A stretch of 47,269 nucleotides of DNA, from NCBI GenBank assembly GCA_903825445.1, contig CAIKAS010000240.1, positions 1 through 47,269 on the forward strand. The letters are read 5' to 3'. Made by a program: the position numbers and the translations under genes. Of this stretch, positions 7,518 to 16,923 are shown piece after piece (position 1 is the stretch's first letter; the number at the start of each line of letters is the position of its first letter). The notes beneath the pieces were generated by a model. The model was not told the origin of the DNA. It saw only the letters and a program-made list of their open reading frames with translations, and did no database searches. This stretch comes from an uncultured Acidobacteriia bacterium (GTDB lineage Bacteria; Acidobacteriota; Terriglobia; Bryobacterales; Bryobacteraceae).

Positions 7518-8099
7518 TTAACGCTGCGTGCGGAAACCGCGCCGTCTCAGATATGGCACACAGGCTAAGGCGGGCAGGAGCAGCCACTTGGTGGATGGCT
7601 CCGGAGTCGACGAGGCTGGTGCCTCGACAGTAAGATAGAACGGCACGCTGTCAACCAGAGTATCCCCATCGTCAGGGCTGGCGCCACCGTAAATACTGAA
7701 GCCTCCCGAATACGTCCCATAGTCCGCAGGAATAAGATCGTCGGGAACCGTAACTGTAAACAGATCAACCACGCCGCTTGTTTCGGCGGGATCCATAGAA
7801 CTTACGGAGTACAACCAAGTATCGTCCGGACAGGTATTGTTGAAAGAACAATTCACCTCCGAGAATCCCGGGTCCGGCGGGACGCTCGGGAACGTGTATC
7901 CCGCGGAGGTTATATATAGCGGCGCGTCAGTGTCGTTTGTCAACGTACCCTGAAACGTCACGGTCTCGCCAGGAGTTGCGGTAATGGCATCGTCCGAAAA
8001 ACTGAACTCCAGCGTATCGGCGTTTGCGACGCAGACGGCCACAGTCAACTGAAGTGCGACTGATGCGAGTCCGACTATTACCCTACGCGGAAGCGGCAT
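7518..8099 (-). CDS. Exported PEP-CTERM protein
   Basis: The 193-residue protein has a signal peptide (about 1-27, ending near VANADT), an acidic, Thr/Asp/Ser-rich beta domain with two cysteines (CSFNNTC) and a C-terminal sorting signal: TPEPSTKW, a hydrophobic stretch LLLPALACVPY and basic residues RRRGF. This tripartite PEP-CTERM signal is recognised by exosortase and is common in biofilm-forming Gram-negative bacteria; the exosortase is not in the window. The middle part (PGETVTFQGTLTNDTDAPLY) reads like an Ig-type repeat. It lies 33 bp downstream of the giant exoprotein gene on the same strand and may be co-transcribed with it. Its precise role is unknown. Confidence 0.8.
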   Translation of the reverse strand: MPLPRRVIVGLASVALQLTVAVCVANADTLEFSFSDDAITATPGETVTFQGTLTNDTDAPLYITSAGYTFPSVPPDPGFSEVNCSFNNTCPDDTWLYSVSSMDPAETSGVVDLFTVTVPDDLIPADYGTYSGGFSIYGGASPDDGDTLVDSVPFYLTVEAPASSTPEPSTKWLLLPALACVPYLRRRGFRTQR

Positions 8100-8132
8100 A
8101 TAACTGCTTCCGATTATAGCGCGTCCGGCGGG

Positions 8133-11100
8133 CTATGGAGCGGTCATTTTGGTACCGGTACTGAATTTACCTCCCGCGAATGTACCAGAAATACCAATTA
8201 CGGCGACGGCGCCGGATTTGACGGCGGAGCCCGGAACTACGACAGTTCCGCCCGCAAATGACTGGGCTTGAATCGTCCCCATGGACTGAGGCAGTGGCGT
8301 GCCAGCCACAGAACTGATCGTAAAGGTAGTCAGGATAACATCCTGCGCCGCCGTTCCGCCAGTATCGGCAAGAGTCACGGCAGCCACGATGTCATTGTTG
8401 GCGTTCCGGCTAAGTACCACGCTTCCAATGATTTGCACTCCGGACGAAGCGGTGTTGGGAATCACATTGATCGTGGTCGAGATGGCGGCGGAGTTGTAAT
8501 CCACCGTATCCGTGGGCAAGAACGTGGCTGAAAGCAATTGCCCATTACCCACGGGAAGCAGAGTGCTCGCGCCGGGGGCGTAAACGAAAGAACCCTTGAC
8601 GTTTGCTGTTGCATTCAGCTGACTTGAGCCCAGCGTGCTTCCGAAAACAATGTTAGCGGGTTGAACCCAGACAAGCGTTGGGGTAGCCTTTTGAATGATC
8701 AAAGTGCCTGTACCCGATCCAGAGTAATTCGGATCCACCACTGTTGCGACTATTGCGTAGGATCCGGCAGTCGTTGGCGCATTGGTTGAACCATTATAAG
8801 TAACTGTGACGTTGAGATTCGCGGGCACGGTCGTGATTGATGCCGATTTGGGGGTACCATCGTAAACCACGGTCGAGCCGGCAACATTGACGGTCGCCGA
8901 CCCGCGGGCGATCACTAGCGTGCCAGCGGCGCTTCCGGTGTAATTTGGAGAACTCACGGTACCGACGACGGAATAACTACCCACGGCGACCGGAACACTG
9001 GAACTTCCGTTATAGGTGAATGTCACACCGAGACCGGTGGGGGCGGTTACCGCCGTTGCGGGCTTGGGCGTCCCATCGTAAACGGCAGCCAGCGACCCCA
9101 ACTGAACTGTGGCCGCTGCCGGGCTAATCGTCATAGTTCCGCTCGTTGTTCCCATGTAATTCGGGTCATTCACAGTGGCGACGAACGGGTACGAACCTGC
9201 ATTTGAAGGCGGACTTGTCAGACCAGTAAAAGAGATGTTTACCTGAAGGCCCGTTGGGTTCGGTGTCGCCACCGGCGTCTTCGGGGTGCCATCGTAAACA
9301 GAGGTCAAGGATGAGAGCGCTATCGTAGCTGTCCCTTTGCTGATTACCAGCGTCGCGGAGGAAGTTCCCGAGTATCCCGGTGTTGTGACTGAAGCCACAA
9401 CCGGGTAAGAACCCACGTTAACCGGCGCATTCGAAGACCCTGCGTAGGTCACGGAGACGTTTAGGTTCGCAGGAGACGTGGTCACACCTACTGTTACGGG
9501 GGAACCACTGTATACGCCAGCCAGATTACTCAGCGTAACGGTTGCTGGAGCGGCCGAAATCGTCAAGGTGCCGGTGCCGGATCCGGTGTAGTTCGGATCA
9601 TTAACAGTTGCGAGCACCGTGTACGTTCCGACAGCTGAAGGCGCGGTCGAGACGCCGTTGTACGCCACGGCCACCGAAACGCCCGCCGGAACGGTAACTG
9701 CCGTAACCGATTTCGGCCCACCATCCCAGGTAACGTTGACATTTGGCACTGTTACGCCGGCTGTGGCTTTTGAGATCACGAAAGTGCCAGTGGCCGTGCC
9801 GGAGTAGTTCGTATCGTTTATACTCGCCACCACGCTGTAGGTGCCAGCGTTCGTCGGAGCCTGCGGAATCCCGTTGTAGGTATAACCCACGGAGAGGTTC
9901 GCCGGGGTTGTCACTGCCGTAATGGATTGAGGCGATCCGTTGTATGTTGCGCTCAACCCTCCGAGGACCACTGACCCGGAAGCCTGGCTTACAACGAGAG
10001 AACCTGTTGCGGATCCGGAATAGAAGGGATCCGAGATTGTGGCCACTATTGCATACGTGCCCGCGTTAACAGGAACGCTCGAACTTCCGTTGTACGTAAC
10101 TGAAACGGTCAATCCGGATGGACTCGTTGTTGCGGTGACTGGTTTAGAAGTTCCGTCGTAGACTGCGGCGAGGCTGCTGAGTGTGACCGTTCCCGCGATT
10201 TTGCTAATGACCAGCACGCCCGTTGCGCTTCCCGCGTAGTTCGGATCGGTGACTGCGGCGTTCACGACATAAGAACCCGGCGCGGTGGGCGCTGAAGTAT
10301 TGCCCGAATACGTCACTGAGACAGCGAGACCAGTCGGATTAGTCGTCACTGTCGCAGACTTGGCTGTGCCGTCGTAAACGAAGGAAAGATTGCTCAGCGT
10401 AACCTGTGCCGCGGCCCGCGCGACGTTCTCGGACAGTGTGGCATTGCTTCCGTTGTAAGTTATATCGCCGCTGTAAACGGCGGTCAGAGTATGTTGACCC
10501 ACCGAAAGCGGGGCGGGTGGCAGAGACGCTGAACCATTCACCACGGTGACGACGCCAAGGACAGTGCCACCATCGGAGAATGTGACGGTTCCTGTTGCCG
10601 CGGAAGGCGAAATAGCGGCCGTCAGCGTAGTCGATTCGTTATATGTCAGCAGCGATGGCGAGGCGGTAAATGTGACTGTAGACGTCTGCATGACAATCGC
10701 ATTATCTGTGGCAGAGTCGTTGGCCGTGTTTATTTCACCACCGCCCGCGACCGTCGCCGTGTTAGTCACAAGTGTGGGCGCACCCGTGCCCACGTTGGCT
10801 GTCACCGTAATCGACGGGTAGCTTGCCCCAACGGCAAGGCTGTCCGTCCGTGTGCATTTGGCCGTCGAAACAGTACATGTCCAGCCCGTGCCGGCCATCG
10901 ACGTAATGGATAGAGATGCCGGTTTGAGATCGGTTACGATCACGGCTCCGGATGACTGGTATTGCCCAACATTCGAGACACTTAGGGTATATGTCACGCC
11001 GACCTGGCCCTGGCTGAAGTTGCCCGTGTGGCTCTTTGCAATGGTCATGTCGGAATAGAACATTCCGCCAAACAGAATGCTGACATCGTTGGTGGCTTGA

Positions 11101-14100
11101 TTCGCGACCGCGATATCGGAGAAGCCGTCACGATTGAAGTCGGCGACGAGCACCCCCGCGGGACCGCCGTCGGTATTGTAGTTACCTGACAACTGGAATG
11201 TTCCGTCTCCCACGCCGGTCAGCACGCTCACATTATTCGAGCCTGAATTTGATATCACTAAATCGGGGATGCCATCACCATTCATATCTCCCACTGCGAT
11301 CGCAGTGGGGCTGGTGCCTGCGAGATAGTTGACCGGCCCGTTGAAATTGCCCCCACCGGCACCAAGCAGGATGCTGATATTGCCCGACCCGGCGTTTACA
11401 ACGGCCAGATCAAGATTGCCGTCGCCATTGAAGTCCGCCGAAACGATTGAACTCGGGTTCGTTCCTGCCGCATAGCTACCAATTGATGTGAAGGTTCCAT
11501 CGCCATTACCCGCCAGGATAGTCACGTTACCCGAGCCATTGTTGGCTACAGCGATATCCGTCTTACCGTCACCATTGAAATCACCGAGAGCAAGTGCAGC
11601 TGGATTTGTACCCGCGGCATAACTCACAGCTGATTGGAAAGCTGAAGCGCCCGTACCGCCGGTACCCAGCAAGACACTGACTTTGCCTGTGGTCCAATCG
11701 GCAACGGCGATGTCCACGATGCCATCCCGATTGAAATCTCCGGCCACGACGTACTGTGGATCGGTTCCCGCGCTGTAATTGACGGCGGACTGAAAGGTGC
11801 CATTGATATCACCATTTCCCAAAAGTACGCTGACGTTGTTGGTGTTGGAGTTGGCAACGATAAGGTCCGGCTTTCCATCACCGTTGACGTCCGCCACGGC
11901 GACCGACAGGGGAGCACTATTGAGGCCTCCCGTCGCATAAGAGACTGGCGAGCCGAAAATGCCACTTGCGGATCCCAACAGGATACTCACTTTGCTGGAC
12001 GCAGTTGAATTGACAACCGCAAGATCGGGAATCCCGTCACCATTGAAATCCCCATAAGCCAGCGCGACGGGCCCTGTATTCCCGACAGGATAGTTCAGAA
12101 CCGCCTGGAAGCCGTCCTGCAGCACGGACTGGACGGTTTGCGACAAAGTAGAGATCGTCGTGCTGGGTAAGTCGGTCGCGTCGCCAGTATAAATGGCGGT
12201 GAGCGACAGGTTCCCCACAGGCAGCAGGCTGGTAACGAGAGTTGCCACACCGTTTACGACGGCAGCATCACCTAACGGGTTTTGACCAGCGTAAAATATC
12301 ACCCTTCCGGTGGCCGACCCCGGCGTCACTGTCGCGCTGATCGTTACTGACTGCCCAAGAGTGGCTGGGTTTGCGGAACTACTGAGACTAATCGATGTCA
12401 CCTGAATTATGATCGTGGGATCAGAGCCAGAATTGCTTGAGCCGGCAGCTTCGCCGCCGCCGGAGACTACAGCCGAATTAGTCACATTAACCGGGGCATT
12501 TACGCCTATGTTGACCACTACGTTGACCACCGGGTAACTCCCCCCGGACGCCAGCGAATCACCGCGGGTACAAGTCAGCGTGGCAAGTGTGCATGCCCAA
12601 CCGGTACCGGAGATTGATGTCGCCGTCAGGGACGCAGGCAAAGTGTCGGTCAGTGAAACGATCCCGGAAGACGCAATTGCGGCAGTATTGCTAACTGTCA
12701 GCGTGTACACGGCGCCTGTCTGTCCCTGGGTGAAGTTGCCGGAGTGGGTCCCCGAAACCGTCAGATCGGGGTAAGCCGGCGTACCCAAAAGTACGCTCAC
12801 TTTGTTGTTTGCGCTCGTCACAACGGCGAGATCCGGACGGCCGTCGCCGTTGAAATCGCCGACAACGATCGATTGCGGAGTAGTATTCGTGGCGAGAGTC
12901 GTCGCAGGCTGGAAAGTGCCATCGCCGTTGCCGAGCATGAAACTAAGATTGTTGCCACCGCGGTTCGCAACCGCGATATCGGGAATACCGTCACCGTTAA
13001 AGTCGCCCACTGCCACAGACCGTGGATTGGCGCTGGAGGGCGTCACCCCTGAGGAATATGCTGTACGGGGCTTGAAAGTGCCGTCCCCATTACCGATCAG
13101 CACACTGACGTTGCCGGCGGGGGCGGAAGCAGAATACGTGAGGTCCGCAACTACAAGGTCCACCTTGCCGTTTCCAAGGTCCGCGACCGCGACCGATGAC
13201 GGCTGGGTACCTGCACCATAGTTAACCGCAGTCTGAAATGTTCCGTCGCCGTTGCCGAGCAGTATGCTGACATTGCTGGAGCTGTTATTGGCCACAGCGA
13301 GATCTGCTTTACCGTCACCGTTAAAATCGGAAACTGCGACCGAAAACGGGCTGGTACCTGCACCGAACGGAGTTCCCGTCTGGAATGTGCCGTCGCCGTT
13401 ACCCAGGAGCACCGTTACATTGTTCGACCCCGCGTTTGCGACGACCAGATCCGCAATTCCGTCTCCGTTGAAGTCACCCACGGCGACGCCTTGAGGGTTG
13501 GTTCCCACACCCACGTTCGCCGCGGCCAGAAAGGTACCGTCGCCGTTTCCCAGAAGAATGCTGACGTCATTGGTTGTGCGGTTGGCGACTGCGAGATCGG
13601 ACTTGCCATCACGATTAAAATCCCCGACGGCGACGGCGTAGGGCGACATATCTGTTGCAAAGGCCGAAGGCTTCGAGGTCTGCGTGAAAAAACCTCCCGT
13701 GCCGTCTCCGAGCAGGATTTCAACGTTGTTGGCGCCACTGTTCGCTACAGCCAGGTCCATCTTTCCATCTCCGTTAAAGTCGCCCACCGCGACGGCGAAT
13801 GGAACTAATCCAGTGGAGAAATCCGTTTTCCCACCGAATCCCTTTTGTGGCAGTGTGACTATACTCTGAACCAAGACAGCTGACGTTGCCGGCGTATAGG
13901 TGAGGTCACCGCCGTACGCGGCTTTCAGAGATCTGTTTCCCGGCGCCACGAATTCGGTCGCCATGACCGCCTGCCCACTTCCGAGGCTGGAGGTTCCGAG
14001 GACCGTCGTTCCGTCGTAGAAGGTCACATAGCCAGCAGCACCGTTCGCCGAGGCGTTTGCTGTTAAGGTCAACGATTGACCAAATACCGCGGGGTTGGAC

Positions 14101-15530
14101 GACGATGAAAGAGAGATCGTTAGCGGAGTACTGCCCAACATGGCCTTCGGTCCCCGGACAGCTTCCGTGCGAAGTGCCGGATCTTCAACACCTCCGCCAG
14201 CAACCGCGTAGCCGGCTGTGCCCCGAATGACAGCGAGTACACCGCTTGAATCCAGACTGGCAAGGTCAGAAATGCCGTCGCCGTTAAAGTCACCGCCTGC
14301 CAACTGGATGGAAGGGGCAGGAAGCTTCACGCTCACACCTTCGGAAAACGTACCGTCGCCGCGACCCAATTCAACACTTGCCGAAGCTGAATCGCGAAGT
14401 ACAACGTCCAGATGCCCGTCGCCGTCGAAATCCATAGTCAGCGCATCTAAGCCGGTTCCCACGACGACCGGAGAGCGAAATCCCCCGTGCCCCGAGTTCA
14501 AGAGCAAGAAGGCCTTTTGTTCGGTATGGCTGACGACGATCAAGTCGGCATAACCGTCCTCGTTGAAGTCTCCGACAGCCAAACTGACGGGTCCCTGCCT
14601 TGCGGGCAGGAACTGCTTCACGTCGAATACGCCTGAAGAGCTACCTGTCAATAAGGAAACCGAACCGTCGGCAAGATCGGCGACCGCGAGATCTGCAAGC
14701 CCATCGTTGTTAAAATCGGCGACGGCCATCGCCCCGGGGCTCCGACCGACATGAGCGATGGGGCCGACTTCCAACGTGCCATCGCCCCGCCCGAACAGAA
14801 ACGCGACGTCACCATTGGCTGGATCTGTCACTGCCAAATCTGGTATTCCGTCACTATTGAAGTCGGCCACAACAAGCGTCGATATCTGAGCCGCGCCGCG
14901 GAAGTGGACGGGATCCGCAAAAACCCCGGAACCACGGTTCATGAAAACCGCGACTTTACCATCCGATTGGGCCATCACAACATCATTCAGCCCATCTCCG
15001 TTTAGATCGACAATCGCTATGGCTACCGTGAGGGATGCTTCCGACACCTTTAACGTGGACATCAAACCGGGTGTCCGGCTTAACAGGAGGGTAATTCCGT
15101 CACGACCGGCAAATACAAAGTCCGGGAGACCATCTCCATCGAGATCCCCGCAGGCAAACGCCGTTTGGATGGATCCGGTGGCGGAATACGAAGGGGCCTG
15201 AAGACCCCGGCTCACAGTTCCCGCGATAAGCACCGAAGTTGGTCCCGCCAGCACACGCCCGCTGCCCCATTCCACTGCACGGAGGCTATGCTGGCCCGGC
15301 GCGAGGCCTTGCGTGCCGATCGCGGCAAATCCGTCTCTGTCGGCAGTCGCGGTTCCTACCGGCGCAACTCCGTCGAAAATTGTTAATTTGGTGCCGGCAT
15401 CAACCCGAAGAACCGTAATCCGCCCGGCGGTTCCAGATGGTACCGCAGCCAACTTCAACTCAGCGCCCTGCGCAGCGAGCACGCAAAGGACTGCGGTGAA
15501 GGCAAGTCGGATGATTTGTGAGAATTTCAT
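8133..15530 (-). CDS. Giant secreted multi-repeat protein: three FG-GAP propellers, Ig-like, DUF11 and eight MBG repeats
   Basis: The 2465-residue protein starts with a signal peptide (about 1-22) after a strong ribosome-binding site (GGAGGAAC on the minus strand). Approximate order: N-terminal module 23-105; FG-GAP block 1 (110-440); Ig-like 1 (468-553); FG-GAP block 2 (575-917); DUF11 (918-1040); Ig-like 2 (1040-1130); FG-GAP block 3 (1138-1493); DUF11 (1494-1613); Ig-like 3 (1615-1705); eight MBG repeats (1706-2281); a C-terminal domain (2282-2465). Each FG-GAP block has seven D-x-N-x-D-G-x-x-D calcium-binding loops, 21 in all, which fits three complete seven-bladed beta-propellers. No membrane anchor, PEP-CTERM or LPXTG signal ends the protein. 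Such proteins are usually adhesins or matrix components. It interrupts the flagellar cluster between fliJ/regulator and flgM. Function unknown; surface adhesion is an inference. Confidence 0.9.
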   Translation of the reverse strand: MKFSQIIRLAFTAVLCVLAAQGAELKLAAVPSGTAGRITVLRVDAGTKLTIFDGVAPVGTATADRDGFAAIGTQGLAPGQHSLRAVEWGSGRVLAGPTSVLIAGTVSRGLQAPSYSATGSIQTAFACGDLDGDGLPDFVFAGRDGITLLLSRTPGLMSTLKVSEASLTVAIAIVDLNGDGLNDVVMAQSDGKVAVFMNRGSGVFADPVHFRGAAQISTLVVADFNSDGIPDLAVTDPANGDVAFLFGRGDGTLEVGPIAHVGRSPGAMAVADFNNDGLADLAVADLADGSVSLLTGSSSGVFDVKQFLPARQGPVSLAVGDFNEDGYADLIVVSHTEQKAFLLLNSGHGGFRSPVVVGTGLDALTMDFDGDGHLDVVLRDSASASVELGRGDGTFSEGVSVKLPAPSIQLAGGDFNGDGISDLASLDSSGVLAVIRGTAGYAVAGGGVEDPALRTEAVRGPKAMLGSTPLTISLSSSSNPAVFGQSLTLTANASANGAAGYVTFYDGTTVLGTSSLGSGQAVMATEFVAPGNRSLKAAYGGDLTYTPATSAVLVQSIVTLPQKGFGGKTDFSTGLVPFAVAVGDFNGDGKMDLAVANSGANNVEILLGDGTGGFFTQTSKPSAFATDMSPYAVAVGDFNRDGKSDLAVANRTTNDVSILLGNGDGTFLAAANVGVGTNPQGVAVGDFNGDGIADLVVANAGSNNVTVLLGNGDGTFQTGTPFGAGTSPFSVAVSDFNGDGKADLAVANNSSSNVSILLGNGDGTFQTAVNYGAGTQPSSVAVADLGNGKVDLVVADLTYSASAPAGNVSVLIGNGDGTFKPRTAYSSGVTPSSANPRSVAVGDFNGDGIPDIAVANRGGNNLSFMLGNGDGTFQPATTLATNTTPQSIVVGDFNGDGRPDLAVVTSANNKVSVLLGTPAYPDLTVSGTHSGNFTQGQTGAVYTLTVSNTAAIASSGIVSLTDTLPASLTATSISGTGWACTLATLTCTRGDSLASGGSYPVVNVVVNIGVNAPVNVTNSAVVSGGGEAAGSSNSGSDPTIIIQVTSISLSSSANPATLGQSVTISATVTPGSATGRVIFYAGQNPLGDAAVVNGVATLVTSLLPVGNLSLTAIYTGDATDLPSTTISTLSQTVQSVLQDGFQAVLNYPVGNTGPVALAYGDFNGDGIPDLAVVNSTASSKVSILLGSASGIFGSPVSYATGGLNSAPLSVAVADVNGDGKPDLIVANSNTNNVSVLLGNGDINGTFQSAVNYSAGTDPQYVVAGDFNRDGIVDIAVADWTTGKVSVLLGTGGTGASAFQSAVSYAAGTNPAALALGDFNGDGKTDIAVANNGSGNVTILAGNGDGTFTSIGSYAAGTNPSSIVSADFNGDGNLDLAVVNAGSGNISILLGAGGGNFNGPVNYLAGTSPTAIAVGDMNGDGIPDLVISNSGSNNVSVLTGVGDGTFQLSGNYNTDGGPAGVLVADFNRDGFSDIAVANQATNDVSILFGGMFYSDMTIAKSHTGNFSQGQVGVTYTLSVSNVGQYQSSGAVIVTDLKPASLSITSMAGTGWTCTVSTAKCTRTDSLAVGASYPSITVTANVGTGAPTLVTNTATVAGGGEINTANDSATDNAIVMQTSTVTFTASPSLLTYNESTTLTAAISPSAATGTVTFSDGGTVLGVVTVVNGSASLPPAPLSVGQHTLTAVYSGDITYNGSNATLSENVARAAAQVTLSNLSFVYDGTAKSATVTTNPTGLAVSVTYSGNTSAPTAPGSYVVNAAVTDPNYAGSATGVLVISKIAGTVTLSSLAAVYDGTSKPVTATTSPSGLTVSVTYNGSSSVPVNAGTYAIVATISDPFYSGSATGSLVVSQASGSVVLGGLSATYNGSPQSITAVTTPANLSVGYTYNGIPQAPTNAGTYSVVASINDTNYSGTATGTFVISKATAGVTVPNVNVTWDGGPKSVTAVTVPAGVSVAVAYNGVSTAPSAVGTYTVLATVNDPNYTGSGTGTLTISAAPATVTLSNLAGVYSGSPVTVGVTTSPANLNVSVTYAGSSNAPVNVGSYPVVASVTTPGYSGTSSATLVISKGTATIALSSLTSVYDGTPKTPVATPNPTGLQVNISFTGLTSPPSNAGSYPFVATVNDPNYMGTTSGTMTISPAAATVQLGSLAAVYDGTPKPATAVTAPTGLGVTFTYNGSSSVPVAVGSYSVVGTVSSPNYTGSAAGTLVIARGSATVNVAGSTVVYDGTPKSASITTVPANLNVTVTYNGSTNAPTTAGSYAIVATVVDPNYSGSGTGTLIIQKATPTLVWVQPANIVFGSTLGSSQLNATANVKGSFVYAPGASTLLPVGNGQLLSATFLPTDTVDYNSAAISTTINVIPNTASSGVQIIGSVVLSRNANNDIVAAVTLADTGGTAAQDVILTTFTISSVAGTPLPQSMGTIQAQSFAGGTVVVPGSAVKSGAVAVIGISGTFAGGKFSTGTKMTAP
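8688..10415 (-). repeat. Eight tandem 72-codon MBG repeats
   Basis: The interval is 1728 bp, exactly 8 x 216 bp, so eight units follow each other without insertions or deletions. Each unit has the pattern V-L-S-L--VYDGTPK, a T-P-L-V-VTYNGS segment, APTNAGSYxVVATV-DPNYSG and GTLVISK. This is the MBG (mucin-binding-like, yDGTpK) beta-sandwich fold. Units differ in sequence (for example WDGGPK in the fourth and YSGSPV in the fifth), so they are old rather than recently amplified. Confidence 0.88.
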
Positions 15531-15951
15531 GATTGTTCCTCCGTCTGTACCTGCTTGGCCATCGGCGGCCTAAGGCACATGGTTGTTTTTATGGGAATGG
15601 CAGGTTGGCAGCCAATTGAATACTCGCGCAGTCGTGTTACTTCATTGACAGTGTCAAGAATTGGTACGGCACAGCAGCTCGCCAAATTGACTTTCGATCG
15701 GCAACACTGCCACATGAATGCCGCAATAGTCCCTGTGCCAGCTGTCGAAACGGAAATGACATAGGCAGGGGTTAACATAATCTACTAGAGAGACATTTCG
15801 CCAGGCGGCCCTCTGGTTTCTAGGGGCAAAATTGCGATTCCTGGCAGACTTGTGTCTTGAGTGACAGTCCGTACGGTGCGCCGACTGGAATTTGCACGCG
15901 GGCTGTCGATGAGGGAAGCACGGAAGGAAATGATCCAGTCATTTTCACGAT
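15531..15951. other. 421-bp intergenic region between the giant gene and flgM
   Basis: No convincing gene is present. The region must contain the promoters for the giant exoprotein (leftward) and flgM (rightward). The most distinct element is the 13-bp perfect palindrome TTGACAGTGTCAA at 15645-15657, about 115 bp upstream of the giant gene start; it presents a -35-like TTGACA on both strands. I found no GTCA-N6-TGAC box and no good GG-N10-GC element. Short frames on both strands look like noise. Confidence 0.5.
15645..15657. promoter_or_regulatory. Perfect 13-bp palindrome upstream of the giant exoprotein gene
   Basis: TTGACA-G-TGTCAA is a perfect inverted repeat around a single central base. 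Its half-site TTGAC is the same as in the GTCA-N6-TGAC boxes, but in the opposite polarity and with a 1-bp spacer, so it is not the same box. It could be an operator or overlapping -35 hexamers; no good -10 was seen at 17 bp on either side. Confidence 0.35.
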
Positions 15952-16215
15952 ATGAAAATTAACGCATCCAACCCACTCTCTGCTCCGGATCCGAATCGAC
16001 TCTCCGCACCGCGAAAAGAGTCTCCCGCCGCTGAAACGACTTCCCGGCAACTTCCGGCTGACACGATCTCCCTGACGGCCATTGCATTGAATTCGTCTTC
16101 TGGTGCACCAGACAGAATCGCGACCGCGAAGGCACTCGTGAACTCTCCGGATTACAGCCCCGACACCGCCGCATTAGCCAAGACCCTCATCAAAGGCGCG
16201 ATAACCAATTCCTGA
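15952..16215 (+). CDS. flgM: Anti-sigma-28 factor FlgM
   Basis: FlgM binds FliA (sigma-28) until it is exported through the finished hook, which releases late-gene transcription. The 87-residue protein is small and hydrophilic, with a disordered Ser/Pro/Ala N-terminus and the conserved C-terminal half: DTISLTAIAL, then RIATAKALVNSPDYSPD and ALAKTLIKGAI. This resembles the FlgM motif (D-V-S-LS, a variable helix, then R-x-V-x-x-G-xY-xD and IA-KLL). The sequence is divergent. FliA is encoded at the end of the fliK operon, so the checkpoint pair is complete. It stands alone, convergent with the transglycosylase gene. Confidence 0.75.
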   Translation: MKINASNPLSAPDPNRLSAPRKESPAAETTSRQLPADTISLTAIALNSSSGAPDRIATAKALVNSPDYSPDTAALAKTLIKGAITNS

Positions 16216-16242
16216 TCTGGCGGGGCAGTCTTGTCAGATTCA

Positions 16243-16923
16243 CTAATGCCCGGCGAGGTCGTCCGAAAGAAGACCTCTCAGGGCCGGCGACGCAAGAATA
16301 TCCCGCACATAATTCTGCGTCTCCGGAATTTTCGGGACGTCCATAATGGCATCCACCCTGGCCGGTCCGGCGTTGTAGGCCGCCAGCGTCAAGGCCAGAT
16401 TCCCTCCATAACGTTTCATCAATTCCTTCAATAACTTTGTTCCGGCGTTGATGCTTTCCTCCGGATCAAACGGATTGGCGACGTTAAACTGTTCAGCCGT
16501 TGTCGGCATGAGTTGCATTACACCCATAGCTCCTTTGTCCGACTCCGCGCACGGCCTCAGAGCGGATTCATGCTCCGCAACCGTGAGTACAAGGGCGGAC
16601 GGGACACCTTCGCGCGCTGCAGCTGAGTCGATCAATACTTCGGCCTGCTGTGCAGGCACTGCGACACAGTCTGGCTGGTAGGTGACGCGGGGAGTGCCGG
16701 CGATCTGTGGCAGCAAAAAAAATCCATCGTTTTTCTCCGTGTGCGCCTGGAGTTGTAGTGCATTCCGTTGGCGTTCCACGGCCAGTTGCATTTGCTGTAC
16801 TGCGCTCTTTTGTCTTGAGAGCGCGGCAGACATCTTTTGTTTTGGATCTGCTACGCTGTCCGATCCCTTGTTCTGCGCATGCAACGAAACTCCGGCTGAG
16901 CAGGCGACCAGCGCCGTCAGCAT
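16243..16923 (-). CDS. Exported lytic transglycosylase (SLT family)
   Basis: The enzyme cleaves peptidoglycan glycan strands non-hydrolytically. The 226-residue protein has a signal peptide (MLTALVACSAGVSLHAQ), a Gln-rich helical stretch (about 28-65) and an SLT domain: catalytic Glu in AEHESALRP, the motif GAMGVMQLMPTTAEQF, the AGTKLLKELMKRYGGN region and LALTLAAYNAGPARV. The open frame extends upstream to 17067, but that would overlap the divergent fliS start and add residues unlike a signal peptide, so I chose ATG 16923; no clear ribosome-binding site decides it. It lies next to a FlgJ that has only the rod-binding half, so it is the probable wall-opening enzyme for rod passage. This role is inferred from context. 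Confidence 0.85.
   Translation of the reverse strand: MLTALVACSAGVSLHAQNKGSDSVADPKQKMSAALSRQKSAVQQMQLAVERQRNALQLQAHTEKNDGFFLLPQIAGTPRVTYQPDCVAVPAQQAEVLIDSAAAREGVPSALVLTVAEHESALRPCAESDKGAMGVMQLMPTTAEQFNVANPFDPEESINAGTKLLKELMKRYGGNLALTLAAYNAGPARVDAIMDVPKIPETQNYVRDILASPALRGLLSDDLAGH

Noticed and set aside
8105..8118. Perfect TATAAT (minus strand, 8118-8113) as own promoter of the PEP-CTERM gene
   Set aside because: No -35 is present, and the start would fall about 6 nt before the ATG and cut the ribosome-binding site GGAAG; read-through from the giant gene is more likely.
8133..15530. Regularly spaced DNA repeats that might be a CRISPR or satellite array
   Set aside because: The periodicity is that of coding repeats (216 bp MBG units and FG-GAP loops) in one long open frame, with diverged DNA sequence; there are no short identical repeats with unique spacers.
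15531..15778. Short frames on both strands upstream of the giant gene
   Set aside because: No motif, no plausible ribosome-binding site; the region is needed for promoters.
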